Shown: one piece after another, positions 24,728 through 33,689 of the stretch
Numbering within the stretch: the first letter of the stretch is position 1
How the letters are laid out: each line of letters starts with the position of its first letter
NCBI RefSeq assembly: GCF_001650875.1
Contig: NZ_LXYI01000023.1
Location: 62,001 to 126,000, forward strand
Origin: Sulfitobacter sp. EhC04
GTDB lineage: Bacteria > Pseudomonadota > Alphaproteobacteria > Rhodobacterales > Rhodobacteraceae
Reading direction: 5' to 3'
Length of the DNA: 64,000 nucleotides
Notes under the pieces: model-generated
The model's input: the letters and a program-made list of their open reading frames with translations, nothing else
What the model was told of the DNA's origin: nothing
Database searches by the model: none
Position numbers and translations under genes: made by a program

Positions 24728-25762
24728 ATGAAAATTCGGATCAAGAAACTCTGCGCGCTGGCGCTGACGACATTAATGGCGGCAGGCGTTGCCAACGCGG
24801 AGACGCGCACGCTTGTGATAGCGTCCTGGGCCGCACCGACCCATGTGTTCAACCAGCGCATGTGGCCAGACTTCATCAAGAAACTCGAAGAGGTGTCGGA
24901 CGGAGAATTGACCGCCGAAGTCAAGCTCAACCTCGTGCCACCGCCCGCAATGGCAGATCTTGTTGCCGACGGTGCGGCTGACATCACCTTCATTTTTCAC
25001 GGCTATAATGCGGGCCGGTTCGTGACGACACAGCTTGTGGAACTGCCAGGCGTGGCAGGCGATGCCGAAGCGACTTCGGTTGCATACTGGCGGGTGTGGG
25101 ACAAATATCTGAAGGCCGCTGGCGAACAGGACGAGTTCAAAACCATCGGCATGTTCATGCATGGGGCTGCCCAAATTCATACGGCAGAGCCGATCCAAAG
25201 CCTGGCCGATTTGAATGGCATGAAGGTTCGTTCCCCCGGCGGCGTCGGTTCCATGATTGTCGATGAACTGGGCGGTATTGGCATCCAGGTGCCGGGCACA
25301 AAGGTCTATGAGACCCTGGCGGCCCGTGCGGCAGACGGTGTTGTGATGAACGTCGAGGCCCGCACCAGCTTTAATCTCGACGAAGTTGCGCCGGCTGTGT
25401 TCCTGTATCCCGGCGGTCTATATCGTGGTTCTTTTGCAGCTCTCATGAACAAGGAAACCTGGGACAGTTTTTCGCCGGAATTGCAGGCAAAACTCGACAA
25501 AGGGCTTTTCGGTGAGCCGATGTCGCGGTTGTTTGGCAAGCTTTGGGCCGAGGGCGACATGAGTGCCTTGGAAAACAGTCGTGCTGCTGGGCTGCCAATC
25601 ATCGAGGCAACGGACAAGGACGTCGAGCTTTTTAATCCCATCATCGAGAAAATCAGCGCCAACATCATTGATGTGGTGAATGCCAAGGGGATCGATGCCG
25701 TTGCTGCGCAGAAGGACTTTGCAGACATTACAGCGGAGATCATGAAAGAAACTTCCCGGTGA
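24728..25762 (+). CDS. dctP: TRAP transporter substrate-binding protein DctP (set 3)
   Basis: 344 residues, beginning after GAGGAGGAAAATATG. A Sec signal peptide (MKIRIKKLCALALTTLMAAG, cleavage after VANA near residue 23) leads into ASWAAPTHVFNQRMWPDF. The conserved ligand segments are LADLNGMKVRSPGGVGSM near 158 and ARAADGVVMNVEARTSF near 196. The opening differs from sets 1 and 2 and is of the type found with aromatic or hydrophobic acid transporters, but the ligand is not known. Confidence 0.92.
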   Translation: MKIRIKKLCALALTTLMAAGVANAETRTLVIASWAAPTHVFNQRMWPDFIKKLEEVSDGELTAEVKLNLVPPPAMADLVADGAADITFIFHGYNAGRFVTTQLVELPGVAGDAEATSVAYWRVWDKYLKAAGEQDEFKTIGMFMHGAAQIHTAEPIQSLADLNGMKVRSPGGVGSMIVDELGGIGIQVPGTKVYETLAARAADGVVMNVEARTSFNLDEVAPAVFLYPGGLYRGSFAALMNKETWDSFSPELQAKLDKGLFGEPMSRLFGKLWAEGDMSALENSRAAGLPIIEATDKDVELFNPIIEKISANIIDVVNAKGIDAVAAQKDFADITAEIMKETSR

Positions 25763-26289
25763 CCCGGATTGCAAAATTTGCCGCCGTCCGCCTGCCATTA
25801 TGGCTGGCGGCGGCTTCACTGTTCGCGATGATGCTGCTCACTTTCGTCGACGTTACGATGCGCAGTTTCGCCAACGCGCCGGTCGCGGGGGCGGCGGAAT
25901 TGACGGAAATTCTTCTCATCATGATTGTGTTCATAGCGCTGCCGATCACGTCGATGCAGGATCGTCACGTCACGGTTGATCTGTTCGATGCGATGATTCC
26001 GCCTTTGATAATTCGTTGGCGGGATGCCTTGATAAACGTCCTGTTCGGGGCCCTCCTTTTGGCCCCATCCTGGTCCTGTTGGAAGGGTGCGATAAGGACG
26101 CTGGGACATGGCGAGGTGACGCTCTACCTGCGAATTCCCGTCGGCTGGCTCCAGCTTCTGGCGACTGTCGGGCTGTTCATTTGCGCACTTTGCATGATCG
26201 TGCGCGGAATTTTGTTGCTTGCCCGTCCCGAACTGCTGGCCAAATCGCAAGACGAGGCATTGGATTCGATCCCTGGAGATGCCCTGTGA
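25759..26289 (+). CDS. dctQ: TRAP transporter small permease DctQ (set 3)
   Basis: 176 residues from a GTG start that overlaps the dctP stop codon (GTGA). Four hydrophobic segments are seen, with the family stretch PVAGAAELTEILLIM after the first and DRHVTVDLFD after the second. It overlaps dctM by four bases. Confidence 0.9.
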   Translation: MTRIAKFAAVRLPLWLAAASLFAMMLLTFVDVTMRSFANAPVAGAAELTEILLIMIVFIALPITSMQDRHVTVDLFDAMIPPLIIRWRDALINVLFGALLLAPSWSCWKGAIRTLGHGEVTLYLRIPVGWLQLLATVGLFICALCMIVRGILLLARPELLAKSQDEALDSIPGDAL

Positions 26290-27602
26290 TTCCTTCATTG
26301 GTTGGCTTTGCCGTCGTCCTTGCGTTCATTTTCCTGCGCGTTCCCATCGCATTGGCCATGGGCCTTGTCGGCGTCGTGGGCTTCGCATTTGAGACCAACA
26401 TGTCGGCCGCTCTTTCAATGTCCGCACGGATAGTGACAGAGTCGTCGCGCGACTATGGCCTGTCGGTGATCCCGCTCTTCGTTCTCATGGGCCTGTTCGT
26501 TAACGAATCCGGCATGAGCCGCGAAATTTATCGGGCGGCGCATGCATTTCTCGGGCATCTGCGCGGCGGCCTTGCGATGGCGACGATTGTCGCCTGCGGG
26601 GTGTTTGCCGCAATATCCGGTTCTTCGCTCGCCACTGTTGCGACCATGAGCCGGGTGACGATGCCGGAAATGCGCCGGTTCGGGTATGATGACGGACTGT
26701 CGACCGCTTCCATCGCCGCCGGTGGAACGCTGGGCATTCTCATCCCGCCTTCTGTCATCCTCGTCATGTACGGGCTTCTGACCCAGACCTCAATCATCGG
26801 GCTTTTTCTTGCCGGACTGCTGCCCGGACTCATCGGTATCGTATTTTACCTGGCGGCGGTCGCTTTCGTTGTGAAACGCAACCCCGATGCGGGTCCCTGT
26901 GGTGAGCGCAGCAGTTGGATGCAGCGTTGGGTCGCGTTGCGTGGCATAGGCGCGGTGCTTGCGCTTTTTGTCATGATGATCGGAGGTCTCTACGGTATCT
27001 TCAATTGGTATCCGCTCAACCTTACCTTCTCCCCAACCGAAGCAGCGGGCATGGGCGCGTCGGGCACCTTTCTGATTGCACTGCTGCGGCGCCGGTTGTC
27101 TTGGGCCAGTACGCTCAAGGCTCTGGTGGAAACAGCGATCACCACGGCCGGTTTGTTTGCGATCCTCATGGGGGCGTGGATATTTTCCAATTTTGTCAAC
27201 TATGCAGGATTGCCCGAAACCCTGGTTGCCATCGTCACGGAACACAATCTTCCGCCGCTGGCCGTCATAGGCATGATCCTTGTGATCTATCTCCTGTTGG
27301 GGTGCGTGTTCGAGAGCCTTTCGATGATTGTGCTGACCGTGCCGGTATTTTTTCCCGTAGTGGTGCAGTTGGGCATGGATCCGATCTGGTTTGGTATCGT
27401 TGTGGTGATCGTGACTGAAATCAGTCTCATCACGCCGCCCGTGGGGCTGAACGTCTTTATCATGAAGAGCGTACTGGATGACGTACCAACCTCGACAATC
27501 TTCAAGGGCGTGACGCCTTTCTGGATTGTGGACATCCTGCGTCTGACGCTGATCGTTCTCGTGCCACCTGTGGCTCTCGTTCTTCCCTGGATCGTGATGT
27601 GA
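26286..27602 (+). CDS. dctM: TRAP transporter large permease DctM (set 3)
   Basis: 438 residues from a GTG start overlapping the dctQ stop codon; a longer upstream open frame inside dctQ is ignored. Twelve hydrophobic segments, with ISGSSLATVATMSRVTMPEM near 113, GTLGILIPPSVILVMYG near 147 and EISLITPPVGLNVFIMK near 379. The SLATV form puts it in a different DctM subgroup from sets 1 and 2 and the same one as set 4. Last gene of the operon; a hairpin follows. Confidence 0.93.
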   Translation: MIPSLVGFAVVLAFIFLRVPIALAMGLVGVVGFAFETNMSAALSMSARIVTESSRDYGLSVIPLFVLMGLFVNESGMSREIYRAAHAFLGHLRGGLAMATIVACGVFAAISGSSLATVATMSRVTMPEMRRFGYDDGLSTASIAAGGTLGILIPPSVILVMYGLLTQTSIIGLFLAGLLPGLIGIVFYLAAVAFVVKRNPDAGPCGERSSWMQRWVALRGIGAVLALFVMMIGGLYGIFNWYPLNLTFSPTEAAGMGASGTFLIALLRRRLSWASTLKALVETAITTAGLFAILMGAWIFSNFVNYAGLPETLVAIVTEHNLPPLAVIGMILVIYLLLGCVFESLSMIVLTVPVFFPVVVQLGMDPIWFGIVVVIVTEISLITPPVGLNVFIMKSVLDDVPTSTIFKGVTPFWIVDILRLTLIVLVPPVALVLPWIVM

Positions 27603-27668
27603 TTTTAGGTAACCCACAGATTTCCAATTAGAACTCGCCCTCTAATGTCTCCCTTCGGGCGAACAACT

Positions 27669-27695
27669 GGCGGCATCGGGACATCCGGTGCCGCC
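27669..27695 (+). terminator. Hairpin terminator after the Baeyer-Villiger/TRAP set 3 operon
   Basis: Arms 27669-27679 (GGCGGCATCGG) and 27685-27695 (CCGGTGCCGCC) pair over 11 bp with one G-T wobble around loop GACAT, followed by GCCTTTC. The T-run is short, so it is a moderate terminator. The rest of 27603-27875 shows no convincing gene. Confidence 0.6.
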
Positions 27696-27875
27696 GCCTT
27701 TCAACACTGACCTGGCAGGAATAGACCTGACGCCAGCAACGACAACGGCACGATCGCCACGAGCCGCCCGCCAGGGGCCTGACGTTTGACGGCATCGATC
27801 AGACGCCTGGCCGCGATATGTTTTTCCGGCATTGCCAAGTTGTTCAGGGGCAGCGAAGGGTGATCGAAGAGCCGC

Positions 27876-28493
27876 TCAGCTAGACAGGACACCGATACAT
27901 GCCAATGACGAGATCGCGTCCTGAATATCCTCCAGCGTCGCGGCGTTGCTGCGATACCAAAGCGGCACCGAGTTCACCATGCCAAGAAGCGCAAGTGTGA
28001 GCAGGCGCGGGTCAATCTCAGCCCGGAATTCACCCGACCTGCGCCCGTCGCGCAGAACCGTCTCAAAGGCGAGTTCCAGTTTCTGCGACACCGCGCGGAC
28101 CCTGCCACGGGCTTCACCGGCCAGCCATTTCCTTTCGTTCAGAAACGTCATCATATAGTCGGCGCTGTCGCGCAGGGGCATACAATGTGCCGCGATCAGT
28201 TTCGTCAGCTTGTCCCGGTTACTGATCTTGGACTCCAGTATCCTGTTTGCGCGGTCCACGAAGCCTTCGGCCCCTCGTGCGCATACCAGTTCGAGCGCTT
28301 CTTCCTTGGAACGAAAATAGTAATAGAGGCTGCCCTGCTGAATGCTCAGCTCGTCGGCGATATCCTGGGTCGACGTACCATGATACCCGCGTCTGGCAAA
28401 GACGCGGGCAGCCGCGTCGAGAACTTCGGTCTCGCGTTTCTTGCTGGGGCGGACGCTGCCGCCTGAAGTCTTGCTTAGCTTTTCGTCGCCCAT
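27876..28493 (-). CDS. TetR-family transcriptional regulator
   Basis: 205 residues. The N-terminal TetR domain is at about 20-66 (VLDAAARVFARRGYHGTSTQ then DIADELSIQQGSLYYYF). The C-terminal region resembles TetR_C proteins that bind CoA thioesters or aromatic ligands. It is divergent from TRAP set 4, and a perfect 9+2+9 palindrome sits in the gap at 28585-28604. A close variant lies at 35299-35318 before the methyltransferase operon. This is good evidence that one regulator governs both halves. Confidence 0.9.
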   Translation of the reverse strand: MGDEKLSKTSGGSVRPSKKRETEVLDAAARVFARRGYHGTSTQDIADELSIQQGSLYYYFRSKEEALELVCARGAEGFVDRANRILESKISNRDKLTKLIAAHCMPLRDSADYMMTFLNERKWLAGEARGRVRAVSQKLELAFETVLRDGRRSGEFRAEIDPRLLTLALLGMVNSVPLWYRSNAATLEDIQDAISSLACIGVLSS

Positions 28494-28584
28494 CCGATCC
28501 CCTCAATGCGCATCCGTGCAAGTATAGAGCCCCAAATGACAACCGACCAGCCGGAGAAAGCGGGCAAACAGGACGCTTGCAAAA

Positions 28585-28604
28585 ATTCTATTGAACAATA
28601 GAAT
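28585..28604. promoter_or_regulatory. TetR operator copy 1, before TRAP set 4
   Basis: ATTCTATTG (28585-28593) and CAATAGAAT (28596-28604) are perfect inverted arms with AA between. It is 93 bp before the dctP start codon and 91 bp from the TetR start. The motif is repeated at 35299-35318. Confidence 0.75.
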
Positions 28605-28697
28605 AAATTTACTGCCCTTCGGAGGAGGTGTCGGAACGGCAGTTCCGCAATTTCGAGTGCCTGGCGCGGATCAATGCCAATAAAACTGGAGGAACAC

Positions 28698-29693
28698 ATG
28701 AATTACCTTTTGAAGAAGTTACCTGCTTTCGCCGCTGGCGCCGTCGTCGCAGCCACCCTTTCGACTGGTGCAGTCGCCGAGGAACTTGCGCTCGCTGACT
28801 TCCTGTCGCCGCAACACCCGTACCAGACGGACGTTTACGGCGTCATGGCAGAAAAGGTCGCGACCGCGACCGACGGTGCTATGACGATCAAGATCTATCC
28901 GGGAGGAGAGCTTGGTGCCGGGCCGGTCGAGCAATATAACCGCGTTGTGGATGGCGTGGCCGATATCGCCTTTGCGCTGCCGGGGTATACGGCCTCAAAC
29001 TTCCCCAAGACCTTGCTGACGGAACTGCCGGGTGTCATCGATTCGGAAACCGGCACGACCAAGATCTGGGAAAATATCGACTATATTTCGGACGAGTATA
29101 GCCGGGTGAAGCTGCTCTCGATCTGGACTAATGGTGAAAATGTCCTCTATTCGAAAGAGCCAATCCGCTCGCTCGCCGACGTCCAGGGTCTGAAGATCCG
29201 CGTCCCTTCGAAAAACGCCGGGCTGATGGTCGAAGCATGGGGCGGCTCCCCTGTCTCTCTGCCGACGCCTGAAATCTACAACGCGTTCCAGACAGGGGTC
29301 GTTGACGCCGTCCTGATCGACACGACCGCGACCTATGCTTTCAACCTCGGCGAAGTCGCAAACTACGTCACTGCCGGCATGAACGGTACGATTTCGCCCT
29401 TCGTGCTCATCATGAACCGGGATCGTTACGAGTCTCTGAGTGAAGCGCAGCAATCGGCTCTGGATGAGATCGGGCGCGAAATCTCGGACATCGGGCTGGC
29501 GGTGCAACTTGCCGGTGTCGAGCGTGGGGCCCAGATGATCAAGGATGCCGAAGGCAAGGAGTGGATTCAACTGTCTGATGAAGCCGCTGCGGAATTCAAC
29601 AATGCCGCCGCATCGGTGGTCGAAGATGCAATCGCCGGGGCCGAGGCCGAGGGACTTCCCGCACGCGACTACATTGACGCCTTGAAGAAATAG
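28698..29693 (+). CDS. dctP: TRAP transporter substrate-binding protein DctP (set 4)
   Basis: 331 residues; the start at 28698 follows CTGGAGGAACAC. A Sec signal peptide (MNYLLKKLPAFAAGAVVAAT) ends at AVAEE near residue 28. Ligand segments LADVQGLKIRVPSKNAGLMV near 158 and FQTGVVDAVLIDTTATYAF near 197 are clear. It opens the transport part of the TetR unit and is 9 bp from dctQ. The cargo is probably an aromatic acid that the downstream IorAB, methyltransferase and CoA ligase act on. Confidence 0.92.
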   Translation: MNYLLKKLPAFAAGAVVAATLSTGAVAEELALADFLSPQHPYQTDVYGVMAEKVATATDGAMTIKIYPGGELGAGPVEQYNRVVDGVADIAFALPGYTASNFPKTLLTELPGVIDSETGTTKIWENIDYISDEYSRVKLLSIWTNGENVLYSKEPIRSLADVQGLKIRVPSKNAGLMVEAWGGSPVSLPTPEIYNAFQTGVVDAVLIDTTATYAFNLGEVANYVTAGMNGTISPFVLIMNRDRYESLSEAQQSALDEIGREISDIGLAVQLAGVERGAQMIKDAEGKEWIQLSDEAAAEFNNAAASVVEDAIAGAEAEGLPARDYIDALKK

Positions 29694-29702
29694 GGCACCG
29701 CA

Positions 29703-30209
29703 ATGTCCTCGAACATGAAAGTCCGGCCGCGCATAATCGGCCGGATTACCTTGTGGCTGGGCGTGCTCTCAGGCGTGTTCCTCGTCGCAATACTCGGCAT
29801 GGTCGCGGCGGGGGTCGTGTCCCGCTATGTCTTCAATGCCCCGATCTTTGGCGGTGCCGAGCTGGTCCAGTTCGCTTCGGTGGGGATGATCATGTGCGCT
29901 ATTCCCTATTGCGGTGCGTCCGACAGTCACATCCGGGTGGATATCTTCGACAGCGCCCTGAACAGGACCGGACGGATCATCGGCGAAGTGATCTATGTCG
30001 TCGCCTCCATTGCCGTCTTTTCCTTCCTCATCCGCAGGGCCTGGGACAAGATGCTGGATGCGCGTCAGTACGGCGATGCGACGAATATCCTGAATCTGCC
30101 GATTTGGCCCATGCAGGCCTTTATTGTCCTGGGGGCGGTCGCCTTTTCAGTGGTCTTGCTTGGCCAGCTGATCCACACGCTGAACGTGGGACGGGCGCAA
30201 GATGAGTGA
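29703..30209 (+). CDS. dctQ: TRAP transporter small permease DctQ (set 4)
   Basis: 168 residues with four hydrophobic segments and the stretch NAPIFGGAELVQFASVG after the first, then SDSHIRVDIFDS. An ATG at 29715 is a possible later start. It overlaps dctM by eight bases. Confidence 0.89.
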   Translation: MSSNMKVRPRIIGRITLWLGVLSGVFLVAILGMVAAGVVSRYVFNAPIFGGAELVQFASVGMIMCAIPYCGASDSHIRVDIFDSALNRTGRIIGEVIYVVASIAVFSFLIRRAWDKMLDARQYGDATNILNLPIWPMQAFIVLGAVAFSVVLLGQLIHTLNVGRAQDE

Positions 30210-31506
30210 CGTATGGATCGGCACGAGCGGTCTGGTCGGCATGTTCGTCCTGATGGCGTTGCGCGTTCCCGTGGGCATGGCATTGCTCATCGCGGGGTTC
30301 GTCGGCATCTGGATCCTGCGCGGAGAACGTTCGGCAACGGCCGTGCTCACGACCGAATTCTATACATCCGCCGCGTCCTATTCGCTCATCGTCATTCCGC
30401 TCTTTGTCCTGATGGGCAACATCTGCTCGGTCACCGGGTTCAGTCGCGGGCTATACGATGCCGCCTATGCCTGGGTCGGTCGGTTTCGCGGTGGGCTGGC
30501 CTCTGCTTCCGTCTTGGGCAGTGCCGCGTTCTCTGCCGTTAGCGGGTCTTCGGTTGCGACGGCAATCACGATCGGTCGAGTCGCAATCCCGGAGATGAAA
30601 CGGTTCAATTATTCAAGCGGTCTGGCGGCCGGTTCGGTCGCGGCCGGTGGGACGCTGGGCTACCTAATTCCGCCCTCCACAGGCTTTGTCGTCTACGGCA
30701 TCCTGACCGAAGAATCGATCGGACAACTGTTCATGGCCGGCATATTGCCGGGGCTTTTGCTCATGATGCTGTTTATCGTCACGATCATCATCGTGACGCG
30801 CGTGAACCCCAGCGCTGGTCCGAAGGGCGAAGTGGTCGGCTTGACCGAACGTCTTCGTGCGCTTTGGGGCGCGGTGCCGCTTGTGTCCGTTATCGTCATT
30901 TCAATCGGGGGTATCTATGCCGGTGCCTTCACCCCTGTCGAGGCCGCCGGGATCGGCGCAGGACTGGTGTTGATCTTCGCCGTTGCGATGCGCGCGCTCT
31001 CCTTGCGCCAGTTCGTCGAGGTTTGCCTGGAGACCGTGCGCACAACGGCGATGCTTTATCTCATCGTGATCGGGGCAAGCGTTCTGGGTATCTTCATGGC
31101 CTACAGCGGCGTGCCGGACAGCCTTGCGGTTGGACTGGGCTCGTTGGGTCTTGGCGCGATGGGCTCGCTCATCGTGATCCTGATCGCATACATCCTGCTC
31201 GGTACCTTCATGGATGCGCTCTCCATGCTCGTCATCACGCTGCCGATCACATATCCGATCATTCTCTCCTTCGGTTTCGACCCGATCTGGTTTGGTGTGA
31301 TCCTGGTCATCGTGATCGAAACCGGGATGATAACGCCGCCTGTCGGCATCAATGTCTTTGTGGTGAAGGGCATTGCACAGGACATTCCGCTTGCCACGAT
31401 CTTCAAGGGCGTGCTGCCGTTCTGGATCGCCATGATCATCTGCCTCGTGCTGATCATCGCTTTCCCGCAGATCGCGCTTTTCATCCCGCAATCCATGTAC
31501 CGCTAG
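30202..31506 (+). CDS. dctM: TRAP transporter large permease DctM (set 4)
   Basis: 434 residues, 12 hydrophobic segments, with VSGSSVATAITIGRVAIPEM near 113, GTLGYLIPPSTGFVVYG near 147 and ETGMITPPVGINVFVVK near 372. It is the same subgroup as set 3. It ends 26 bp before the IorA-like gene, which suggests one transcript. Confidence 0.93.
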   Translation: MSDVWIGTSGLVGMFVLMALRVPVGMALLIAGFVGIWILRGERSATAVLTTEFYTSAASYSLIVIPLFVLMGNICSVTGFSRGLYDAAYAWVGRFRGGLASASVLGSAAFSAVSGSSVATAITIGRVAIPEMKRFNYSSGLAAGSVAAGGTLGYLIPPSTGFVVYGILTEESIGQLFMAGILPGLLLMMLFIVTIIIVTRVNPSAGPKGEVVGLTERLRALWGAVPLVSVIVISIGGIYAGAFTPVEAAGIGAGLVLIFAVAMRALSLRQFVEVCLETVRTTAMLYLIVIGASVLGIFMAYSGVPDSLAVGLGSLGLGAMGSLIVILIAYILLGTFMDALSMLVITLPITYPIILSFGFDPIWFGVILVIVIETGMITPPVGINVFVVKGIAQDIPLATIFKGVLPFWIAMIICLVLIIAFPQIALFIPQSMYR

Positions 31507-31532
31507 GCGGATCCTGAAAGGAGGCCGGAGCA

Positions 31533-33689
31533 ATGGCCGAACGCTCATTCAAGAAGGAGGTAGAGCAACTTCGTCTCGGCGAGGGGGAAACTTTCTCAGG
31601 TGAAGGCATCCTTGCGATCACCAAGGCGCTGCTGGAATCAGGTGTCGCCTATGTCGGCGGGTATCAGGGCGCACCGATTTCGGCGTTGATGGATGTGCTC
31701 GCCGATGCAGAGGAACTGATGACAGATCTGGGCGTGGAGTTTCGTGCAAATGCGTCCGAAGCCGCCGCGACCGCGATGCTTGCAGCCTCGGTTCATTATC
31801 CATTGCGCGGAGCGGTCGCGTTCAAGTCTCCGGTTGGCATGAATGTCGCGTCCGACGCGCTTGCGAACCTCGCCTCCGGTGGCGTGACCGGCGGCGCAAT
31901 GATCATCATCGGCGAGGACTATGGCGAAGGATCTGCGATCATGCAGGAGAGGGTGCATGCATTCGCGATGAAGAGCCAGGTCTGGCTGCTCGATCCACGC
32001 CCGAATCTGCCGTCCATGACCAAGCTCGTGGGGCAAGGGTTCGAACTGTCGGAGGCAACGGAGACGCCTGTAATTTTCGAACTGCGTATTCGGGCCTGTC
32101 ATGTCCATGGCTCGTTCGAAGCGGGGAATAATCGACGCCCAAGTCCAACGGCGGCGCAGGCCAAGGCAAAGCCGCGTCGCGACCTGGCCAAGGTTGCGAT
32201 CCCGCCGGCCGCCTATCAACAGGAAAAAGACAAGATCGAAAGGCGGCTGCCCGCAGCACGGGCTTTCATCCAGGAATACGGTCTGAACGAGGTTTTCGGC
32301 CCGCGTGAAGCGCCCATTGGTCTGGTTTTGCAAGGCGGGATGTATAACCAGGTCCTGCGCGCCCTGCAGCATCTCGGCCTTGCCACTCTGGACGGAGAGA
32401 CCGATGTACCGCTTTACGTGTTGAATGTGACCTATCCTTTGGTGCCTGAAGAGGTGATCGACTTTGCGCGGGACAAGGATGCCGTCCTGGTGATCGAAGA
32501 AGGCCAGCCCAACCACATCGAAGAAGCGGTCACGACCCTGATCCACAAGGCAAGGCTTGCGACCCGGATCGAAGGCAAGGAGCACCTTCCGATGGCTGGG
32601 GAATATACTGGCTCCGTAATGAAGGAAGGTTTGACCGGATTTCTGCGGGTCCATGCTGCCGACATGCTGACCCCGGCTTTGAGGGCACCCAACGTGCCCG
32701 ACGATCCGCCGCCGATCCTTCGCCCCTTGGCAGTGCCTGCCCGTCCGCCGGGATTCTGCATCGGTTGTCCGGAGCGTCCGATCATGGCGGCCACGAAGCT
32801 GGTGCAGGAGGATTTGGGCGACATACAGATGTCCGGTGACATCGGTTGCCACCTGTTTGCGATCCTGCCGCCCTTCAATCTGGGCGGCACGACGATGGGA
32901 TACGGGCTGGGACCTGCCTCCAACGCCGCCTTCAGCGCCGCCGGGTCGGGACGCCGCACCCTTAGTTTCATGGGTGATGGCGGTTTCTGGCACAATGGGC
33001 TTTCCAGTTCGATCAGCAATGCGGTTTTCAACAAATCGGATGGGGTTATCGTGCTGGTGGACAACTACTATTCCGCAGCGACAGGCGGGCAGGACATTCT
33101 CTCGTCCCGCGCCGACAACCCGACAAAATCGACACAGCACTCCCTCGAAAAAGCAGTGCGCGGGGTTGGTGTCGAATGGGTGCGCCAGATCGACCGGACC
33201 TATGACGTTCCAAAGATGAAAGCGACGATTCACGAGGCTATGACCACGGATGTCGAAGGCCCCAAGGTCATCATCGCGTCGTCCGAATGCATGCTGAACC
33301 GCGAACGCCGCGAACGGCCCGAGAGAGCACGCAAACTGCGCAACGGTGAAAGCCTGACCGTGCCCCGCTTTGGCGTGGACGAGGCCGTCTGTACCGGCGA
33401 CCATGCTTGCATCCGCTTGTCCGGTTGCCCATCGCTCACGTTGAAGGAAACGAAAGATCCGTTGCGCGACGATCCGGTCGCACACATCGACCAGGACTGT
33501 GTCGGTTGCGGGACCTGCGGTGAAGTGGCGGATGCCGCGGTGCTGTGCCCCTCGTTCTACCGGGTCGATGTCGAACACAACCCGTCGGCGATCTCACGCT
33601 ACGCCCAAAACATCAGCCACCGGATCATCGCGGCACTTCAGCGCCGTCGATCGTCAGGCCGCGTCCAATTCGACACGGACGCTGCATGA
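31533..33689 (+). CDS. iorA: Indolepyruvate ferredoxin oxidoreductase alpha subunit-like protein
   Basis: 718 residues. Pyrimidine-binding domain at about 20-200 (GGYQGAPISALMD), a transketolase C-like domain at about 255-370, and a TPP-binding domain from about 405 with GCPERP and the TPP motif MGDGGFWHNG then VLVDNYYSAATGGQ (480-519). The C-terminal ferredoxin region has Cys620, 626 and 632 and CVGCGTCGEVADAAVLCP (656-673). This enzyme class turns an aryl-pyruvate (2-oxoacid) and CoA into an aryl-acetyl-CoA, CO2 and reduced carrier. The partner gene overlaps by four bases. In this setting the substrate is more likely a lignin-type arylpyruvate or arylglyoxylate than tryptophan-derived indolepyruvate. 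Confidence 0.9.
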   Translation: MAERSFKKEVEQLRLGEGETFSGEGILAITKALLESGVAYVGGYQGAPISALMDVLADAEELMTDLGVEFRANASEAAATAMLAASVHYPLRGAVAFKSPVGMNVASDALANLASGGVTGGAMIIIGEDYGEGSAIMQERVHAFAMKSQVWLLDPRPNLPSMTKLVGQGFELSEATETPVIFELRIRACHVHGSFEAGNNRRPSPTAAQAKAKPRRDLAKVAIPPAAYQQEKDKIERRLPAARAFIQEYGLNEVFGPREAPIGLVLQGGMYNQVLRALQHLGLATLDGETDVPLYVLNVTYPLVPEEVIDFARDKDAVLVIEEGQPNHIEEAVTTLIHKARLATRIEGKEHLPMAGEYTGSVMKEGLTGFLRVHAADMLTPALRAPNVPDDPPPILRPLAVPARPPGFCIGCPERPIMAATKLVQEDLGDIQMSGDIGCHLFAILPPFNLGGTTMGYGLGPASNAAFSAAGSGRRTLSFMGDGGFWHNGLSSSISNAVFNKSDGVIVLVDNYYSAATGGQDILSSRADNPTKSTQHSLEKAVRGVGVEWVRQIDRTYDVPKMKATIHEAMTTDVEGPKVIIASSECMLNRERRERPERARKLRNGESLTVPRFGVDEAVCTGDHACIRLSGCPSLTLKETKDPLRDDPVAHIDQDCVGCGTCGEVADAAVLCPSFYRVDVEHNPSAISRYAQNISHRIIAALQRRRSSGRVQFDTDAA

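Noticed and set aside
27701-27892. A 63-codon minus-strand frame after the TetR gene
   Set aside because: No ribosome site, no recognisable motif and it overlaps the 3' end of the TetR gene.
31638-33578. A 646-codon minus-strand frame opposite iorA
   Set aside because: Shadow of iorA, which has full TPP and iron-sulfur motifs.
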